From: an uncultured Clostridia bacterium
Lineage (GTDB): Bacteria > Bacillota > Clostridia > Oscillospirales > Acutalibacteraceae
NCBI GenBank assembly: GCA_904397895.1
Contig: CAJFOZ010000040.1
Span: 1 to 34,253, forward strand
Reading direction: 5' to 3'
Length of the DNA stretch: 34,253 nucleotides
This document shows positions 7,260 to 17,157 of this stretch, in pieces; the first letter of the stretch is position 1, and every line of letters starts with the position of its first letter. Under the pieces are notes generated by a model. That model had not been told where the DNA came from. It saw only the letters and a list, made by a program, of their open reading frames with translations, and made no database searches. Both the position numbers and the translations under genes were made by a program.

Positions 7260-9323
7260 TTACCAAAGCCGGTCGGTCAGATTATTTTCTTCTTCAGGTT
7301 GGCTTTCTTCCTGTCCCGACGATTCGGACGGTTCCGACGATGCCGGCGCCTCAGAAGCCCCACCCTTGTTAGGATCGTCAAAGGGATACTGGTTGACCAC
7401 CGTCACCTTACCCTGATCGAAGTCCACTTTATACACCACATAATCGTCGAAACCGCCGCCGGAACTGGTGTTGATCCGCACGGTGACGGTGGTAGTGCCC
7501 GTTCCGCTCAAGGTGAAATTGTATTCCCTGGCCACGTTGGGGATCAGTTCACTGCTTCTCAAATCGGCCTGTTCGATGCCGCCTACATAGACCTTGAGAT
7601 ACACAGGTGTACTGGTGTTGGGCAAGCCCACACTGATGTTTACCTTGCTGCCCTCTTTTTTGCCGGAGCTGACGTACAGTTTTACCGTACTGCCTTCCGC
7701 CACCTCTTCGCCTTCCTTGGGGGAACTATCCAGCACTTCCCCTTCCGGACGGTCGCTGCTGCGGGTTTCAGATGCGCTGATCTTGAGCCCCTTCTTCTCC
7801 AGTACTCGTTTGGCGTCCTCTTCCGACAACCCCTTGACCGGAGGTACCGTGACGGTGGTGATATCCGGCCCTAAACTGACGTACAATGTCACCAACGTAT
7901 CCTTGGTAATGGTACTGCCAGCTGACGGCTGGGTGGAGATGATACTGCCTTTGGCGGTCTCGTCGTCCTTGCGCTCCTGGATATCGTATTGGACATTCAT
8001 CTTATTCAAGATGGATTTGGCCTCCGCCAACTCCTTGCCCGCCAAGTTGGGCATCTCGTCCCCTTTGGGGCCCAGGCTGACGATGACCTTGACCTGCTGA
8101 TGCTTGGGGACATTGGTGCCCTCAGACGGTGTCTGCTCCACAATTTCATCCTTGGGAGCATCGTCATAACGGGTGGTCTCCTGGATAATCTCAAAGTCAG
8201 GATACTGGCTCTTGGCCTGCTCCAAAGTCATGCCGATGAGGGACGGCATATCCACCGTGGATTTTTCACTGCTGTTGAACCAACCGGTCCACCAGCCCAC
8301 CAACAGGATAAAGGCTACAATAAACAGCACCACGCCGAATGCAATGCCGGCCAGCATGGGGATGGCATTGGACTTCTTTTTCTTAGGCTCAGGTTCCGGA
8401 CTAGCCGTTTCAGCAGCCTTGATTTTATTCATGGAGTTGACTACCCTTGTTGGAGTCTCATCCACAAAATACTTATAGGCAAAATGGATGCTGGGATCCC
8501 GTTTAAACTCATCGATGTCTTTGAGCATCTCGGCGGCCGACTGATACCGTTGGGCCGGATTTTTCTGCATGGCTCGTATGGTGATCTGCTCCAAGCCCTC
8601 GGGGATGTCGGGATTGATTTCCCGGGGCATCTTGGGGGTGGACTGCATCTGCATGATGGCCACCGACACGGCGCTGTCGGCTTCAAAGGGAAGGCGGCCG
8701 GTCAGCATCTCGTAGAGCATAATGCCCACCGAATACAAATCGGTCTTTTCATCGGTGATCTCGCCGCTGGCCTGTTCGGGGCTGATGTAATGCACAGAGC
8801 CAATAGCCTGTTCGCTATTAAAGGTATGGGAGGTATTGCGGGAAAAACGGGCGATACCAAAATCGGTCACCTTGATGGTACCGTCGGCCAATAACATAAT
8901 GTTCTGAGGCTTGATGTCCCGATGAATGATCCCCTTGTCATGGGCGTGCTGGAGGGCCCTGAGAATCTGCACGGTAAAATGCACCGCGTCCTTCCATTGG
9001 ACCACCTTCTGCTGCTCGATGTACTCCTTGAGGGTGATACCGTCGATGTACTCCATGACGATGTACTCAATGCGGTCGCCGAAGCTGACGTCGTACACCT
9101 TGACGATGTTGGGATGATCCAACACCGCAATGGCTTTGCACTCATTCTTAAAACGGCGGCGGAATTCCTCATTGCCCATGTATTCGCTTTTGAGCACCTT
9201 GATGGCCACGATGCGGTCGTCCATCAGGTCGTGGGCTTTGTACACCACCGCCATGCCGCCGACGCCGACGGTCTCTAGGATTTCGTAACGGCCATCCAGC
9301 CGTTTTCCAATGTATTTATCCAA
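7260..9323 (-). CDS. prkC: PASTA-domain Ser/Thr protein kinase
   Basis: This 687-residue membrane kinase has a cytosolic kinase domain at about 11-272: glycine loop VGVGGMAVVYKA, ATP-anchoring Lys42, catalytic HRDIKPQN (Asp136), DFG, and SPEQA. One transmembrane helix follows at about 320-349, then three extracytoplasmic PASTA repeats (about 356-418, 421-485, 490-555) and a 130-residue beta-rich, Ser/Glu-ended tail. PrkC-type kinases sense peptidoglycan fragments and control spore germination, cell-wall growth and translation factors. The best start is the TTG at 9323, eight bases after AGGAG, giving MDKYIGKRLDGRYEI. The phosphatase gene stops eight bases upstream. The frame reads 32 codons further up without support. 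Confidence 0.95.
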   Translation of the reverse strand: MDKYIGKRLDGRYEILETVGVGGMAVVYKAHDLMDDRIVAIKVLKSEYMGNEEFRRRFKNECKAIAVLDHPNIVKVYDVSFGDRIEYIVMEYIDGITLKEYIEQQKVVQWKDAVHFTVQILRALQHAHDKGIIHRDIKPQNIMLLADGTIKVTDFGIARFSRNTSHTFNSEQAIGSVHYISPEQASGEITDEKTDLYSVGIMLYEMLTGRLPFEADSAVSVAIMQMQSTPKMPREINPDIPEGLEQITIRAMQKNPAQRYQSAAEMLKDIDEFKRDPSIHFAYKYFVDETPTRVVNSMNKIKAAETASPEPEPKKKKSNAIPMLAGIAFGVVLFIVAFILLVGWWTGWFNSSEKSTVDMPSLIGMTLEQAKSQYPDFEIIQETTRYDDAPKDEIVEQTPSEGTNVPKHQQVKVIVSLGPKGDEMPNLAGKELAEAKSILNKMNVQYDIQERKDDETAKGSIISTQPSAGSTITKDTLVTLYVSLGPDITTVTVPPVKGLSEEDAKRVLEKKGLKISASETRSSDRPEGEVLDSSPKEGEEVAEGSTVKLYVSSGKKEGSKVNISVGLPNTSTPVYLKVYVGGIEQADLRSSELIPNVAREYNFTLSGTGTTTVTVRINTSSGGGFDDYVVYKVDFDQGKVTVVNQYPFDDPNKGGASEAPASSEPSESSGQEESQPEEENNLTDRLW

Positions 9324-9328
9324 ACCAA

Positions 9329-10066
9329 TCACTCCTGCAATGATGCCAGAGCCAGCACTGCGACGGTAATGTTGTCGCTGCCGCCTCGGTTGTTTGCTTC
9401 CCTCACAAGCCGGTCGCAAAGGTCCCTGAGCCCCTTTTTCGCCGCTTGCAATATCTCATCGGCCTCCAGATAATTGGATAGGCCGTCGGTACAGAGGATC
9501 AGCACATCGCCGTCCTGGACAGGGACTTCACAGTAGTCCATCTCCACCTCGTGATCCACCCCAAGCGCGCGGGTGATCATATGCTTGTTGGGATGGGTAC
9601 GGGCCTGGCTTTGGGTCAGCTCGCCGGCCTCCACCATTTCCTGGACAATGGAATGATCCCGCGTAACTTGGGAAATGGCGCCCTTTGAAATTAAGTAGGC
9701 CCGGCTGTCGCCTGCATGGGCAATGTAAGCAGTATCCCCTTCCACCACCACTACCGTGGCGGTGGTGCCCATACCACGCAAACCATCGATGTCGCAGGAG
9801 GTTTCAAAGATGCTCATATTGGCAGCGTCAAAGGCCACCTCCAGCATATTGCGGATGGATTTGCCCCCCATCCCCGGGCGATAAGAGGATGCAATCTGGC
9901 TACTGATGAGATCCACTGCCAGGGCACTGGCCACATTGCCGCCCTGAGCGCCGCCCATGCCGTCGCACACCACAGCCCAAGCGCCGTTTGGCAGATATCC
10001 TACCGCGCAGTCGTCCTGGTTCGTGTGCCGCACCCGGCCTACATCACTCTTCATAAAGATTCGCAA
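9329..10066 (-). CDS. prpC: PP2C-family Ser/Thr phosphatase (PrpC/Stp type)
   Basis: This 245-residue protein carries all metal-dependent phosphatase motifs: SDVGRVRHTNQDD, CDGMGGAQGGN, GMGTTATVVV, AHAGDSRAY, CTDGLSNY and GGSDNITV. It reverses phosphorylation by the neighbouring PASTA kinase. The start is taken as the TTG at 10066, six bases after an AAGGAGGAG sequence. An upstream in-frame GTG at 10084 would place the SD inside the gene. The gene order rlmN-prpC-prkC-rsgA is the conserved Firmicutes order, and the small spacings indicate translational coupling. Confidence 0.94.
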   Translation of the reverse strand: MRIFMKSDVGRVRHTNQDDCAVGYLPNGAWAVVCDGMGGAQGGNVASALAVDLISSQIASSYRPGMGGKSIRNMLEVAFDAANMSIFETSCDIDGLRGMGTTATVVVVEGDTAYIAHAGDSRAYLISKGAISQVTRDHSIVQEMVEAGELTQSQARTHPNKHMITRALGVDHEVEMDYCEVPVQDGDVLILCTDGLSNYLEADEILQAAKKGLRDLCDRLVREANNRGGSDNITVAVLALASLQE

Positions 10067-10080
10067 GGCTTCTCCTCCTT

Positions 10081-11106
10081 TCACACACAGCGGCCGCGCA
10101 ATTGGCCGCAGGATGCGTCGATATCGCCGCCTAGGCTCCGCCGGACGGTGACATTCAGCCCCGCTTGTGTCAAAATCTCAGCAAAGCGTTCCAAACGCTG
10201 CCGGCTGCTGCGCCGGTAGTCGTTCTCCCGCACTTCGTTGGCTGGAATAAGATTAATATGGCAAAGCATGCCTTTGAGTTTCCCCGCAAGCTCCAAAGCG
10301 CATGCATCGCTGTCGTTGACGCCGTTTATCATAGCGTATTCAAAGGAGATTCGCCGGCCGGTTGCATCGACGTACTGCCGGCAGGACCGCAACAATTCAT
10401 CCACCTTCCACTTGTGGTTGACGGGCATCAGCTCATCCCGGATCCTATCGTTTGGCGCATGAAGGGATACCGACAATGTCAGTTGTAGCTTTTCCTCCCG
10501 CAGGCGGTTGATTTGATCCACCAGTCCGCAGGTGGAGAGGGAAATATGCCGCATCCCAATGTTAAGACCGTCGGGCGACGAGACCTTCTTTAAGAAGTCC
10601 AGTACCTCATCGTAATTGTCCAGCGGCTCCCCCATGCCCATGAGCACCACATGGGAGATTCGTTTTCCGGTGTCTCTCTGGGCGGCGTGGATTTCTCCCA
10701 GCATCTCGTAACTTTTCAAGTTGCGCCGGTACCCTCCCAATCCGGTGGCGCAAAAGGCGCATCCCATCTTACATCCCGCCTGGGTGGAGATGCATAAGGA
10801 GCATCCATAGTGATACACCATAAACACCGCTTCAATCAGCTGGCCGTCCCCCAGCTCAAACAGATATTTAACCGTTTCATCCTGCCGGGACGTCCATTTT
10901 TGCCGGATGCGCACCGACGGAATATCGTAATCATTGACCAAGCGTTCCCGCATGGCTTTGGGCAGGTTGGTCATCTCCTCAAAGGAGTTGACCCCCTTTT
11001 GCAGCCATGCCTTTACCTGTTTTGCCCGGAAGGCCGGCTGGCCCAAATCGGCCATGACGCCTTTCAGCTGCTGATCGGTCAATGCCGTGATGTCAATTTT
11101 TTGCAT
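10081..11106 (-). CDS. rlmN: Dual-specificity 23S rRNA A2503 / tRNA A37 methyltransferase
   Basis: This 341-residue radical-SAM enzyme has the CX3CX2C iron-sulfur motif at Cys112, Cys116 and Cys119 (GCKMGCAFCATGLGG). The C-terminal SLGGDIDASCGQLRG carries the catalytic resolving Cys (about 333). It methylates C2 of A2503 in 23S rRNA, and usually A37 in some tRNAs. The start is the ATG at 11106, five bases after GGAGG; the frame is open 13 codons upstream inside rsmB. It overlaps the rsmB end by 14 bases, indicating coupling. Confidence 0.96.
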   Translation of the reverse strand: MQKIDITALTDQQLKGVMADLGQPAFRAKQVKAWLQKGVNSFEEMTNLPKAMRERLVNDYDIPSVRIRQKWTSRQDETVKYLFELGDGQLIEAVFMVYHYGCSLCISTQAGCKMGCAFCATGLGGYRRNLKSYEMLGEIHAAQRDTGKRISHVVLMGMGEPLDNYDEVLDFLKKVSSPDGLNIGMRHISLSTCGLVDQINRLREEKLQLTLSVSLHAPNDRIRDELMPVNHKWKVDELLRSCRQYVDATGRRISFEYAMINGVNDSDACALELAGKLKGMLCHINLIPANEVRENDYRRSSRQRLERFAEILTQAGLNVTVRRSLGGDIDASCGQLRGRCV

Positions 11107-12463
11107 GGACTCCTCCATGAGTTTTTTTCGCAAAGCACGCCACAAAAAAGCCGTCGCTGCCTGAACGATGTGGCATTAAGGTGGCCATCCCTTTTCCTAC
11201 GTCCTGCTCCCGTAGCATCGAAGAAGGGATTTGCACCGTCCCTAACTGGAACTCGTCGTGCTCTTTTAAGAATCTCTCTACCACCTGCTCATTCTCCGCA
11301 GGATTCAGCGTACATGTAGAGTATACCAATTTTCCCCCAGGTTTAACCATCTGGCAGGAAAAACTTAGAATATTATATTGCAAATCGGGTAGATTTTCAA
11401 GGAATTTCAAGGATTTGTACCGGATCTCCGGCTTCCGGCCGATGACGCCCAGTCCCGAACAGGGCACATCGCACAGCACTCGGTCGGCTAAAATCCCGGT
11501 TTCATCCGGGGCGCCTGCATCCCGGACCGCTGTTTTCACGCTGATAAGCCCTAACCTTTCGGCCCCCCGTTCCATCAATTTGACGCGGTGTTCATGTAAA
11601 TCAAAGGCATATACCATGCCCTGATCCTGCATCCTCTCGGCCAGGGTAAAGGACTTGCCTCCAGGGGCGGCGCATACGTCCGATACCGTCTCCCCCTTCT
11701 GAGGGTCCACCGCCATGCAGCACAGCTGGGACGCCAGATCCTGTACGTGAAAAAGCCCTTCCTGAAAGGCCGCCATTTTCTCCACACTTCCGCTTTCCCT
11801 GATCTCCACCGCTCCGGGAACCAGCGGAACTTTTTCCGCTTCAATGCCGTCCTTGCTGAGCCGTTCCACCAATTGTTCAGCCGTCACCTTGACGGTGTTG
11901 GCCCTTATGTAGATGGGACGAGGCTGCTGAAAAGCTTCCAGCATCTGGGTGGTGTCCTCCTGCCCATAGCTTTCCAGCCACAGCTTCACAAGTTCCTCCG
12001 GCACGGAATACCTGACAGAAAGAGATCGGATGGGTTCCTGTTGTTCATCCGGCCAACCGATATCCCCTTGACGAAGTACGGCCCTCAATACGGCATTTAC
12101 AAATCCGCCGGCCGATGTCTGCTTGAATTTACGCGTCAGCTTGACGGCCTGATCCACTGCCGCTGAATCCGGGATGCGTTCCAAGTATCGAATTTGATAG
12201 ATGGCGGTGCGCAGAATATTCAGAACCTGGGGGGATAGTTTGCGGATGGGTTTGCTGGAATGTTTGGAAATGATATAGTCCAAAGTGATTTTCCGCTCTA
12301 GGACGCCGTAGAACAAGGCGGAAAACAAAGCGGCGTCCCGAGGGTCCATCCTGAATTTTTGCAGCACGGAGTCCAGGATAAGGTTGCTGTACCCCTCTTG
12401 TTGCTCCAATTTTAGTAGGGCTTCCACTGCCAGCTTGCGAGGATTGGCTTTTTGTTCAGTCAC
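11093..12463 (-). CDS. rsmB: 16S rRNA cytosine-967 C5-methyltransferase
   Basis: This 456-residue protein has an N-terminal NusB-like RNA-binding domain (about 1-140) and a C-terminal SAM-dependent methyltransferase domain. The latter shows DVCAAPGGKSFTLAERM, CDVPCSGLGVIGRKPEIR (motif IV) and YSTCTLNPAENE (motif VI, catalytic Cys). It makes m5C967 in 16S rRNA. The start is the GTG at 12463, seven bases after AAGGGGG; the longer frame reads upstream inside the peptidase gene. It overlaps that gene by eight bases. Confidence 0.95.
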   Translation of the reverse strand: MTEQKANPRKLAVEALLKLEQQEGYSNLILDSVLQKFRMDPRDAALFSALFYGVLERKITLDYIISKHSSKPIRKLSPQVLNILRTAIYQIRYLERIPDSAAVDQAVKLTRKFKQTSAGGFVNAVLRAVLRQGDIGWPDEQQEPIRSLSVRYSVPEELVKLWLESYGQEDTTQMLEAFQQPRPIYIRANTVKVTAEQLVERLSKDGIEAEKVPLVPGAVEIRESGSVEKMAAFQEGLFHVQDLASQLCCMAVDPQKGETVSDVCAAPGGKSFTLAERMQDQGMVYAFDLHEHRVKLMERGAERLGLISVKTAVRDAGAPDETGILADRVLCDVPCSGLGVIGRKPEIRYKSLKFLENLPDLQYNILSFSCQMVKPGGKLVYSTCTLNPAENEQVVERFLKEHDEFQLGTVQIPSSMLREQDVGKGMATLMPHRSGSDGFFVACFAKKTHGGVHAKN

Positions 12464-13151
12464 CGCGACGCCCCCTTGTAAGCAGCAAAAGCCGCAGCAG
12501 ATGGGCGATGCTGACGATGACCGCCGCCACATAAGTCATAGCCGCTGCCGTCAAAACGCTGCGTGCGCCTTTGAGTTCCTGGTCGGACAGCATTCCCGAA
12601 CTACCTAAAATAGCCATGGCCCGGCTGCTTGCATTAAACTCCACCGGCAAGGTGACAATCTGAAACACCAAAGTGGCACAGAATAGCAGAATGCCAATGT
12701 TGATGAGGAAAGAGTAAGAGAAAATGATCCCAAACAACACAAGCGGCCAGGAAAGTGCCGAACCAAAGTTGACCACCGGTACAATGGCATTCCGGATGCG
12801 GATGGGCGTATATCCTACCGCATGCTGCACCGCATGGCCCGCTTCGTGGGCGGCTACCCCTACGGCTGCAATGGATGAGCTGTCATAGACGCTGTCCGAC
12901 AACCGGATCACCATAGCCTTCGGATCGAAGTGATCGGTCAGATTACCGCCCACCCGTTCCACCGTCACATTGTTAATGCCGTTGTCCTGTAGGATACGGA
13001 CAGCCGCTTGAGCGCCAGTTAATCCTCGATAGTTCCCCACCTGGCTGTATTTATGAAAGGTGCTCTTGACCCTCACCTGCGCCAGCAGGGAGAGCAGGAT
13101 AGCTGGAATAACCAAAACAAGATAATAGGGATCAATGTAGAAATAAGGCAT
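12456..13151 (-). CDS. YugP-type membrane zinc metallopeptidase
   Basis: This 231-residue protein has an N-terminal membrane segment (YYLVLVIPAILLSLLAQV), a zinc-binding HEAGH within AAHEAGHAVQHAVGY, and further hydrophobic helices in the C-terminal half. This matches the Zn_peptidase_2 (YugP) family of membrane neutral metallopeptidases, whose substrate is not known. The ATG has an AAAGGGG SD about eight bases upstream. The gene sits between fmt and rsmB, a position common in Clostridia but not in B. subtilis. Confidence 0.9.
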   Translation of the reverse strand: MPYFYIDPYYLVLVIPAILLSLLAQVRVKSTFHKYSQVGNYRGLTGAQAAVRILQDNGINNVTVERVGGNLTDHFDPKAMVIRLSDSVYDSSSIAAVGVAAHEAGHAVQHAVGYTPIRIRNAIVPVVNFGSALSWPLVLFGIIFSYSFLINIGILLFCATLVFQIVTLPVEFNASSRAMAILGSSGMLSDQELKGARSVLTAAAMTYVAAVIVSIAHLLRLLLLTRGRRGD

Positions 13152-13196
13152 GAAGGTTCCCCTTTCAACGTCGTTGCATTCGTCATGTCCTAGGCC

Positions 13197-14123
13197 TTAC
13201 CGGCCCAGTACCATCCCTATTTTGACCGGATGACCCCGTAAAAATGCATCGGCCGGCATGCGTTTGCCGCCTTCGTACTGCACTTCCAGGAGTTTTAGCC
13301 CTTTACCGTCTCCACATACAACCGTCAAGGGATTTACCGATATAATTTCGCCGGGCTCTCCTTTACAGCATCCGTCCACCATGGAAGCGTGTACCTTTAA
13401 AGTTTTGCCCTCCAAGGAAGTGGTGGCGGTGGGCCAAGGAGACAGGCCCCGGATTTGGTTGTGGATCTCCTGGGCACTTCTAGTCCAGTCGATGGGACAC
13501 ATGGATTTGCTCAGCATAGAAGCGTAAGTGGAACAGCTGTCATCCTGTTTTTCAGGGGTAATATCCCCTTTTTGGATGCGTTCCACAGTGTCCACCAGCA
13601 GTTTTGCACCCATGATCATCAGACGGTCGTGAAGTTCCCCGGCCGTCTCCTGGGGATCAATGGGAGTGCTGCATTTGAGAAGCATATCGCCGGTGTCCAG
13701 CCCTTCGGCCATCTGCATAGTGGTGACGCCGGTCTCTTGATCCCCCATAAGGATGCTCCACTGGATAGGCGCTGCGCCACGATGCCGGGGCAGCAAGGAG
13801 GCATGGACATTGATGCATCCGTAGCGCGGCAGTTCCAAGATAGCTTTGGGCAAAATTTTGCCATAGGCCACCACCGCGATGAGATCCGGATCCCAGGCCT
13901 TGATGGGTTCCCAGGAATCCTCTTGTTTTAGGGAAATAGGCTGATAAACCGGAATACCCTTTTGTTCGGCCAGTACCTTGACCGGCGGTGGCGTTAGGAT
14001 GTATTTGCGTCCTTTGGGCTTATCAGGTTGGGTCACGACGCCGCTCACCGTATGCCCTGCGTCAAGCAGCGCTTGCAGGCAGGGTACGGCAAAATCCGGC
14101 GTCCCCATAAAAACGATGTTCAT
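13197..14123 (-). CDS. fmt: Methionyl-tRNA formyltransferase
   Basis: This 308-residue protein starts MNIVFMGTPDFAVPCLQAL. It has the formyl-transfer signature HASLLPRHRGAAPIQWSI, with the catalytic Asn-His-Asp set completed by GLDTGDML, plus a C-terminal OB-like tRNA-binding domain (about 205-308). It formylates initiator Met-tRNA using 10-formyltetrahydrofolate. The gene is directly downstream of def, which encodes the enzyme that removes the formyl group. Confidence 0.97.
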   Translation of the reverse strand: MNIVFMGTPDFAVPCLQALLDAGHTVSGVVTQPDKPKGRKYILTPPPVKVLAEQKGIPVYQPISLKQEDSWEPIKAWDPDLIAVVAYGKILPKAILELPRYGCINVHASLLPRHRGAAPIQWSILMGDQETGVTTMQMAEGLDTGDMLLKCSTPIDPQETAGELHDRLMIMGAKLLVDTVERIQKGDITPEKQDDSCSTYASMLSKSMCPIDWTRSAQEIHNQIRGLSPWPTATTSLEGKTLKVHASMVDGCCKGEPGEIISVNPLTVVCGDGKGLKLLEVQYEGGKRMPADAFLRGHPVKIGMVLGR

Positions 14124-14139
14124 ATTGTATCATCCATTC

Positions 14140-14595
14140 TTATTTTTCGTCGTCCAGCATATAGAGCACATGGCTGTAGAAAAGTTTGCCGTCCAGGTGG
14201 TCGATCTCGTGGCACAAGGCCCTGGCCAGCAGTTCCCTGCCGGTGATGGTGAAATACTCGCCGTTGCGATCCTGGGCCTTGACCGTCACCTGCATGGGGC
14301 GGGAGGTAACGCCGTATTTGCCCGGACAGGACAGACATCCTTCCACATCCTGCTGCTCGCCTTCCTGGGCGATGATCTCAGGGTTGATGAGTTCAATCCG
14401 GCCTTCTCCGATGTCGATCACCACTGCGCGGCGCAGTACGCCTACCTGTACGGCGGCCAATCCTACGCCGTCCTTTTTCATGGTTTCATACATATCGTCA
14501 AGCAGAATATGAAGGCGATCATCAAACTTTTCCACCGGCCGCGACACCTTTTTTAACACAGGGTCGCCCTCTTTTACGATATTGCGAATGGCCAT
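14140..14595 (-). CDS. def: Peptide deformylase
   Basis: This 151-residue protein begins MAIRNIVKEGDPVLKKVSRP. It has the three deformylase motifs: GVGLAAVQVG, EGCLSCPG (metal Cys) and CHEIDHLDGKLF (HExxH-type metal site). It removes the N-formyl group from nascent proteins. The length is close to type 1 enzymes. The SD AAAGGATT lies before the ATG. The 90-base gap to priA (14596-14685) shows no gene. Confidence 0.97.
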   Translation of the reverse strand: MAIRNIVKEGDPVLKKVSRPVEKFDDRLHILLDDMYETMKKDGVGLAAVQVGVLRRAVVIDIGEGRIELINPEIIAQEGEQQDVEGCLSCPGKYGVTSRPMQVTVKAQDRNGEYFTITGRELLARALCHEIDHLDGKLFYSHVLYMLDDEK

Positions 14596-14685
14596 CTAAA
14601 TCAATCCTTTCTAAGTTAAATCATTTATAACAGTTTGTAACCGCTCTAAGAGAGGGAGACAAAGCCAAAAATATTTACGGACGTC

Positions 14686-17157
14686 CTATAGTATTCCCTC
14701 TGGATTCATATCTGCAAAGGCTGTGACGTCGGAATATTCTCGATTTTTTCCAAAGTCAGTGAGCAACCGGGCCATCAATTCCCGGAAACGTCTCCCATCC
14801 CGGCATTTGATGATCAGTCGATAACGATACTTGCCGTTCATCCGCGCGATGCTGGCCGGCGCAGGTCCTAGCACTCGCAAGGGCAAGTCACTGTAATCCC
14901 GCGATGCAAAATCGGTAAATCGTTTTAAAAAACAGCTGGCACCGTCGGCCACCTTTTGCTCTTTGATCCCTAAGAACCCCACCATACAAATATCGCAAAA
15001 CGGAGGGTATAACATCATCTTTCTTGTGGCGATTTCGGTCTGGTAAAAGGCTTCATAGTCCTGTTTGGCGGCTAGACGGAGAATGGGATGGTCGGGAATA
15101 TAAGTCTGGATGATGGCCCTGCCCTCTGTCCCTCGTCGTCCCGCCCGTCCCACCACTTGGGTGAGCAGGGCGAAAGTCCGTTCATAGCTCCTATAATCAT
15201 CATTATATAGCGGCTGGTCGGCTAAAATCACTCCAACCAACGTTACCTTTTCAAAATCCAATCCCTTTGCCACCATCTGCGTCCCAATCATAACGTCGTA
15301 CTGGCCCTGGGCAAAGGATTTCAGCTTGCTTTCATGGGCTAGATGGGACATCGTGGTATCGGTATCCATGCGGACTATCCTAGCGCCCGGCAGCAGCTCT
15401 TGAAGCTCCTGTTCCACCCGTTGGGTTCCAAACCCTGTGTACTGGATATGCCCCTCCCCACAGTGGGGACATACCGACGGCACCTCCTGGGAATGGCCGC
15501 AGTAATGGCACATCAACCGGCCGTTGGCGGCGTGATAGGTCATGGAGATGCTGCAATAAGGGCAGGTGATGACCTCCCCACAGCTGCGGCAGGAGGCAAA
15601 TGTGTTATATCCCCGCCGGTTGAGCAGCAAAATCGACTGATTCCCCGCCTCCAGATTTTGCTCCAATGCCTCCCGAAGCGCACCGCTGATGGATCCTCCC
15701 CCAGGAGGTTCCCCCCGCATATCCACCATCTCTACCTTGGGAAGTATAGCATCGCCGTAGCGCTCCTTGAGCTGGTTTAGGGAGTACTTCCCGCGCTTAG
15801 CGGCATAATAGCTCTCCAGAGACGGCGTGGCCGAACACAAAAGAAGCAACGCCTTGTGCCACTTGGCTCGAAATTTTGCCACATCCCTGGCGTGAAACCG
15901 GGGGGACGCTTCTGATTTGTAGGTGGATTCCTGTTCCTCATCCATGATGATAAGCCCAATGTTTTCACAAGGGGCGAACACAGCCGAACGTGTCCCTACA
16001 ATGATGGTAGCCTCCCCGCTTTTAATGCGTTTCCACTCGTCCAACCGTTCCCCCAGCGATAGGCCGCTGTGCACCACCGCCACTCGGTTGCCAAAGCGGG
16101 AATAAAATAGTCCCATTGTCTGAGGCGTCAGCGAGATCTCCGGCACCATGACGATGACCGAACGGCCGCTCCCCACCACCTCTTCGGCCAGACGCAAAAA
16201 CACCTGTGTTTTCCCGCTGCCGGTAATTCCGTGTAATAAGGAAACACCGCCCCCTGCGCGAACCTGCGCCAGTAGGCGGTCAAATACATCTTGTTGTGAT
16301 TGTGTGAGCTGGATGGGATGGGACGTCCCCTGTACCCGATCCCGGAAGGGATTGCGGTATACTTGATGCTGATAGCACAAAACAACTCCTTTGCGCTCCA
16401 AGGTCGCTACCACGCCAGGGCCGCAAAAGGCAAAATACCCGATCTCCTTAATGGAAGCGGTACCGGCTTCCTGCAAAAAACGCACTACATTCTTTTGCTT
16501 GGGCGTTAAATCCGGTCCGCTGAGAAGCTGCTCCGCTATCTCAGGATCGGCCAATCGGGCCATGCGTACCGTCAAATCCCCTACCCTACGGACAGCGCTA
16601 TCACTGCGCAAAATGACGCCTTGTTCGGCTAATTCATCCGGCAAACGGCTTTTTTCGTCCAACCCCATGACCTTGAGCAGACGGCTGCGGGTCACCATAG
16701 CGCGGCTGCGCCTGAGCATCTCCACCAGCCTTTTGCCCTCGTCGCTGAGATCTGCAAGCTTCTCCGGCGGGACGTCGGGAGCCGCACAGTAGCTCACCGA
16801 TAGATTAATGTTCATACCGGCGGGCAGCATGGCTTTGGCCGATTCAAAGGCCGTACAGTAGGTCTTCTGCTTAAGCCAGGCGGCCAACTGCAAAAGCTCC
16901 TGGGATAAAACCGGCCTTTCGTCCAATAGCGAATGGAGCGGCTTAACCTTCTCCACATCGGCCGTCTCGCCCAGGGACATAACCAGGCCCTGCCGTTTGC
17001 GATTGCCCATCCCAAAGGGCACCACTACCCGGCAGCCCGGCTGCACCCGCCCCATCAGCTCCACAGGGATCCGGTAGCCGTATAGCTTATCAAAATGAAA
17101 AGCCGTCCCTTCCACCGCCACATTGGCGATCGAGGTTGTAGGAACGGACAATGTCAT
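14686..17157 (-). CDS. priA: Primosomal protein N', replication-restart helicase
   Basis: This 823-residue protein has an N-terminal DNA-binding region, a Walker A motif HGITGSGKTQVF, helicase motif II MDEEQEST, and a cysteine-rich zinc-binding insertion (CRSCGEVITCPYC, then CHYCGH and CPHCGEG). Helicase motifs IGTQMVAKGLDF and QVVGRAGRRG follow. It recognises stalled forks and reloads the replisome. The usual DEEH of motif II reads DEEQ here (15931-15942). The ATG overlaps the rpoZ stop by four bases. In B. subtilis coaBC lies between rpoZ and priA; it is absent here. Confidence 0.97.
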   Translation of the reverse strand: MTLSVPTTSIANVAVEGTAFHFDKLYGYRIPVELMGRVQPGCRVVVPFGMGNRKRQGLVMSLGETADVEKVKPLHSLLDERPVLSQELLQLAAWLKQKTYCTAFESAKAMLPAGMNINLSVSYCAAPDVPPEKLADLSDEGKRLVEMLRRSRAMVTRSRLLKVMGLDEKSRLPDELAEQGVILRSDSAVRRVGDLTVRMARLADPEIAEQLLSGPDLTPKQKNVVRFLQEAGTASIKEIGYFAFCGPGVVATLERKGVVLCYQHQVYRNPFRDRVQGTSHPIQLTQSQQDVFDRLLAQVRAGGGVSLLHGITGSGKTQVFLRLAEEVVGSGRSVIVMVPEISLTPQTMGLFYSRFGNRVAVVHSGLSLGERLDEWKRIKSGEATIIVGTRSAVFAPCENIGLIIMDEEQESTYKSEASPRFHARDVAKFRAKWHKALLLLCSATPSLESYYAAKRGKYSLNQLKERYGDAILPKVEMVDMRGEPPGGGSISGALREALEQNLEAGNQSILLLNRRGYNTFASCRSCGEVITCPYCSISMTYHAANGRLMCHYCGHSQEVPSVCPHCGEGHIQYTGFGTQRVEQELQELLPGARIVRMDTDTTMSHLAHESKLKSFAQGQYDVMIGTQMVAKGLDFEKVTLVGVILADQPLYNDDYRSYERTFALLTQVVGRAGRRGTEGRAIIQTYIPDHPILRLAAKQDYEAFYQTEIATRKMMLYPPFCDICMVGFLGIKEQKVADGASCFLKRFTDFASRDYSDLPLRVLGPAPASIARMNGKYRYRLIIKCRDGRRFRELMARLLTDFGKNREYSDVTAFADMNPEGIL

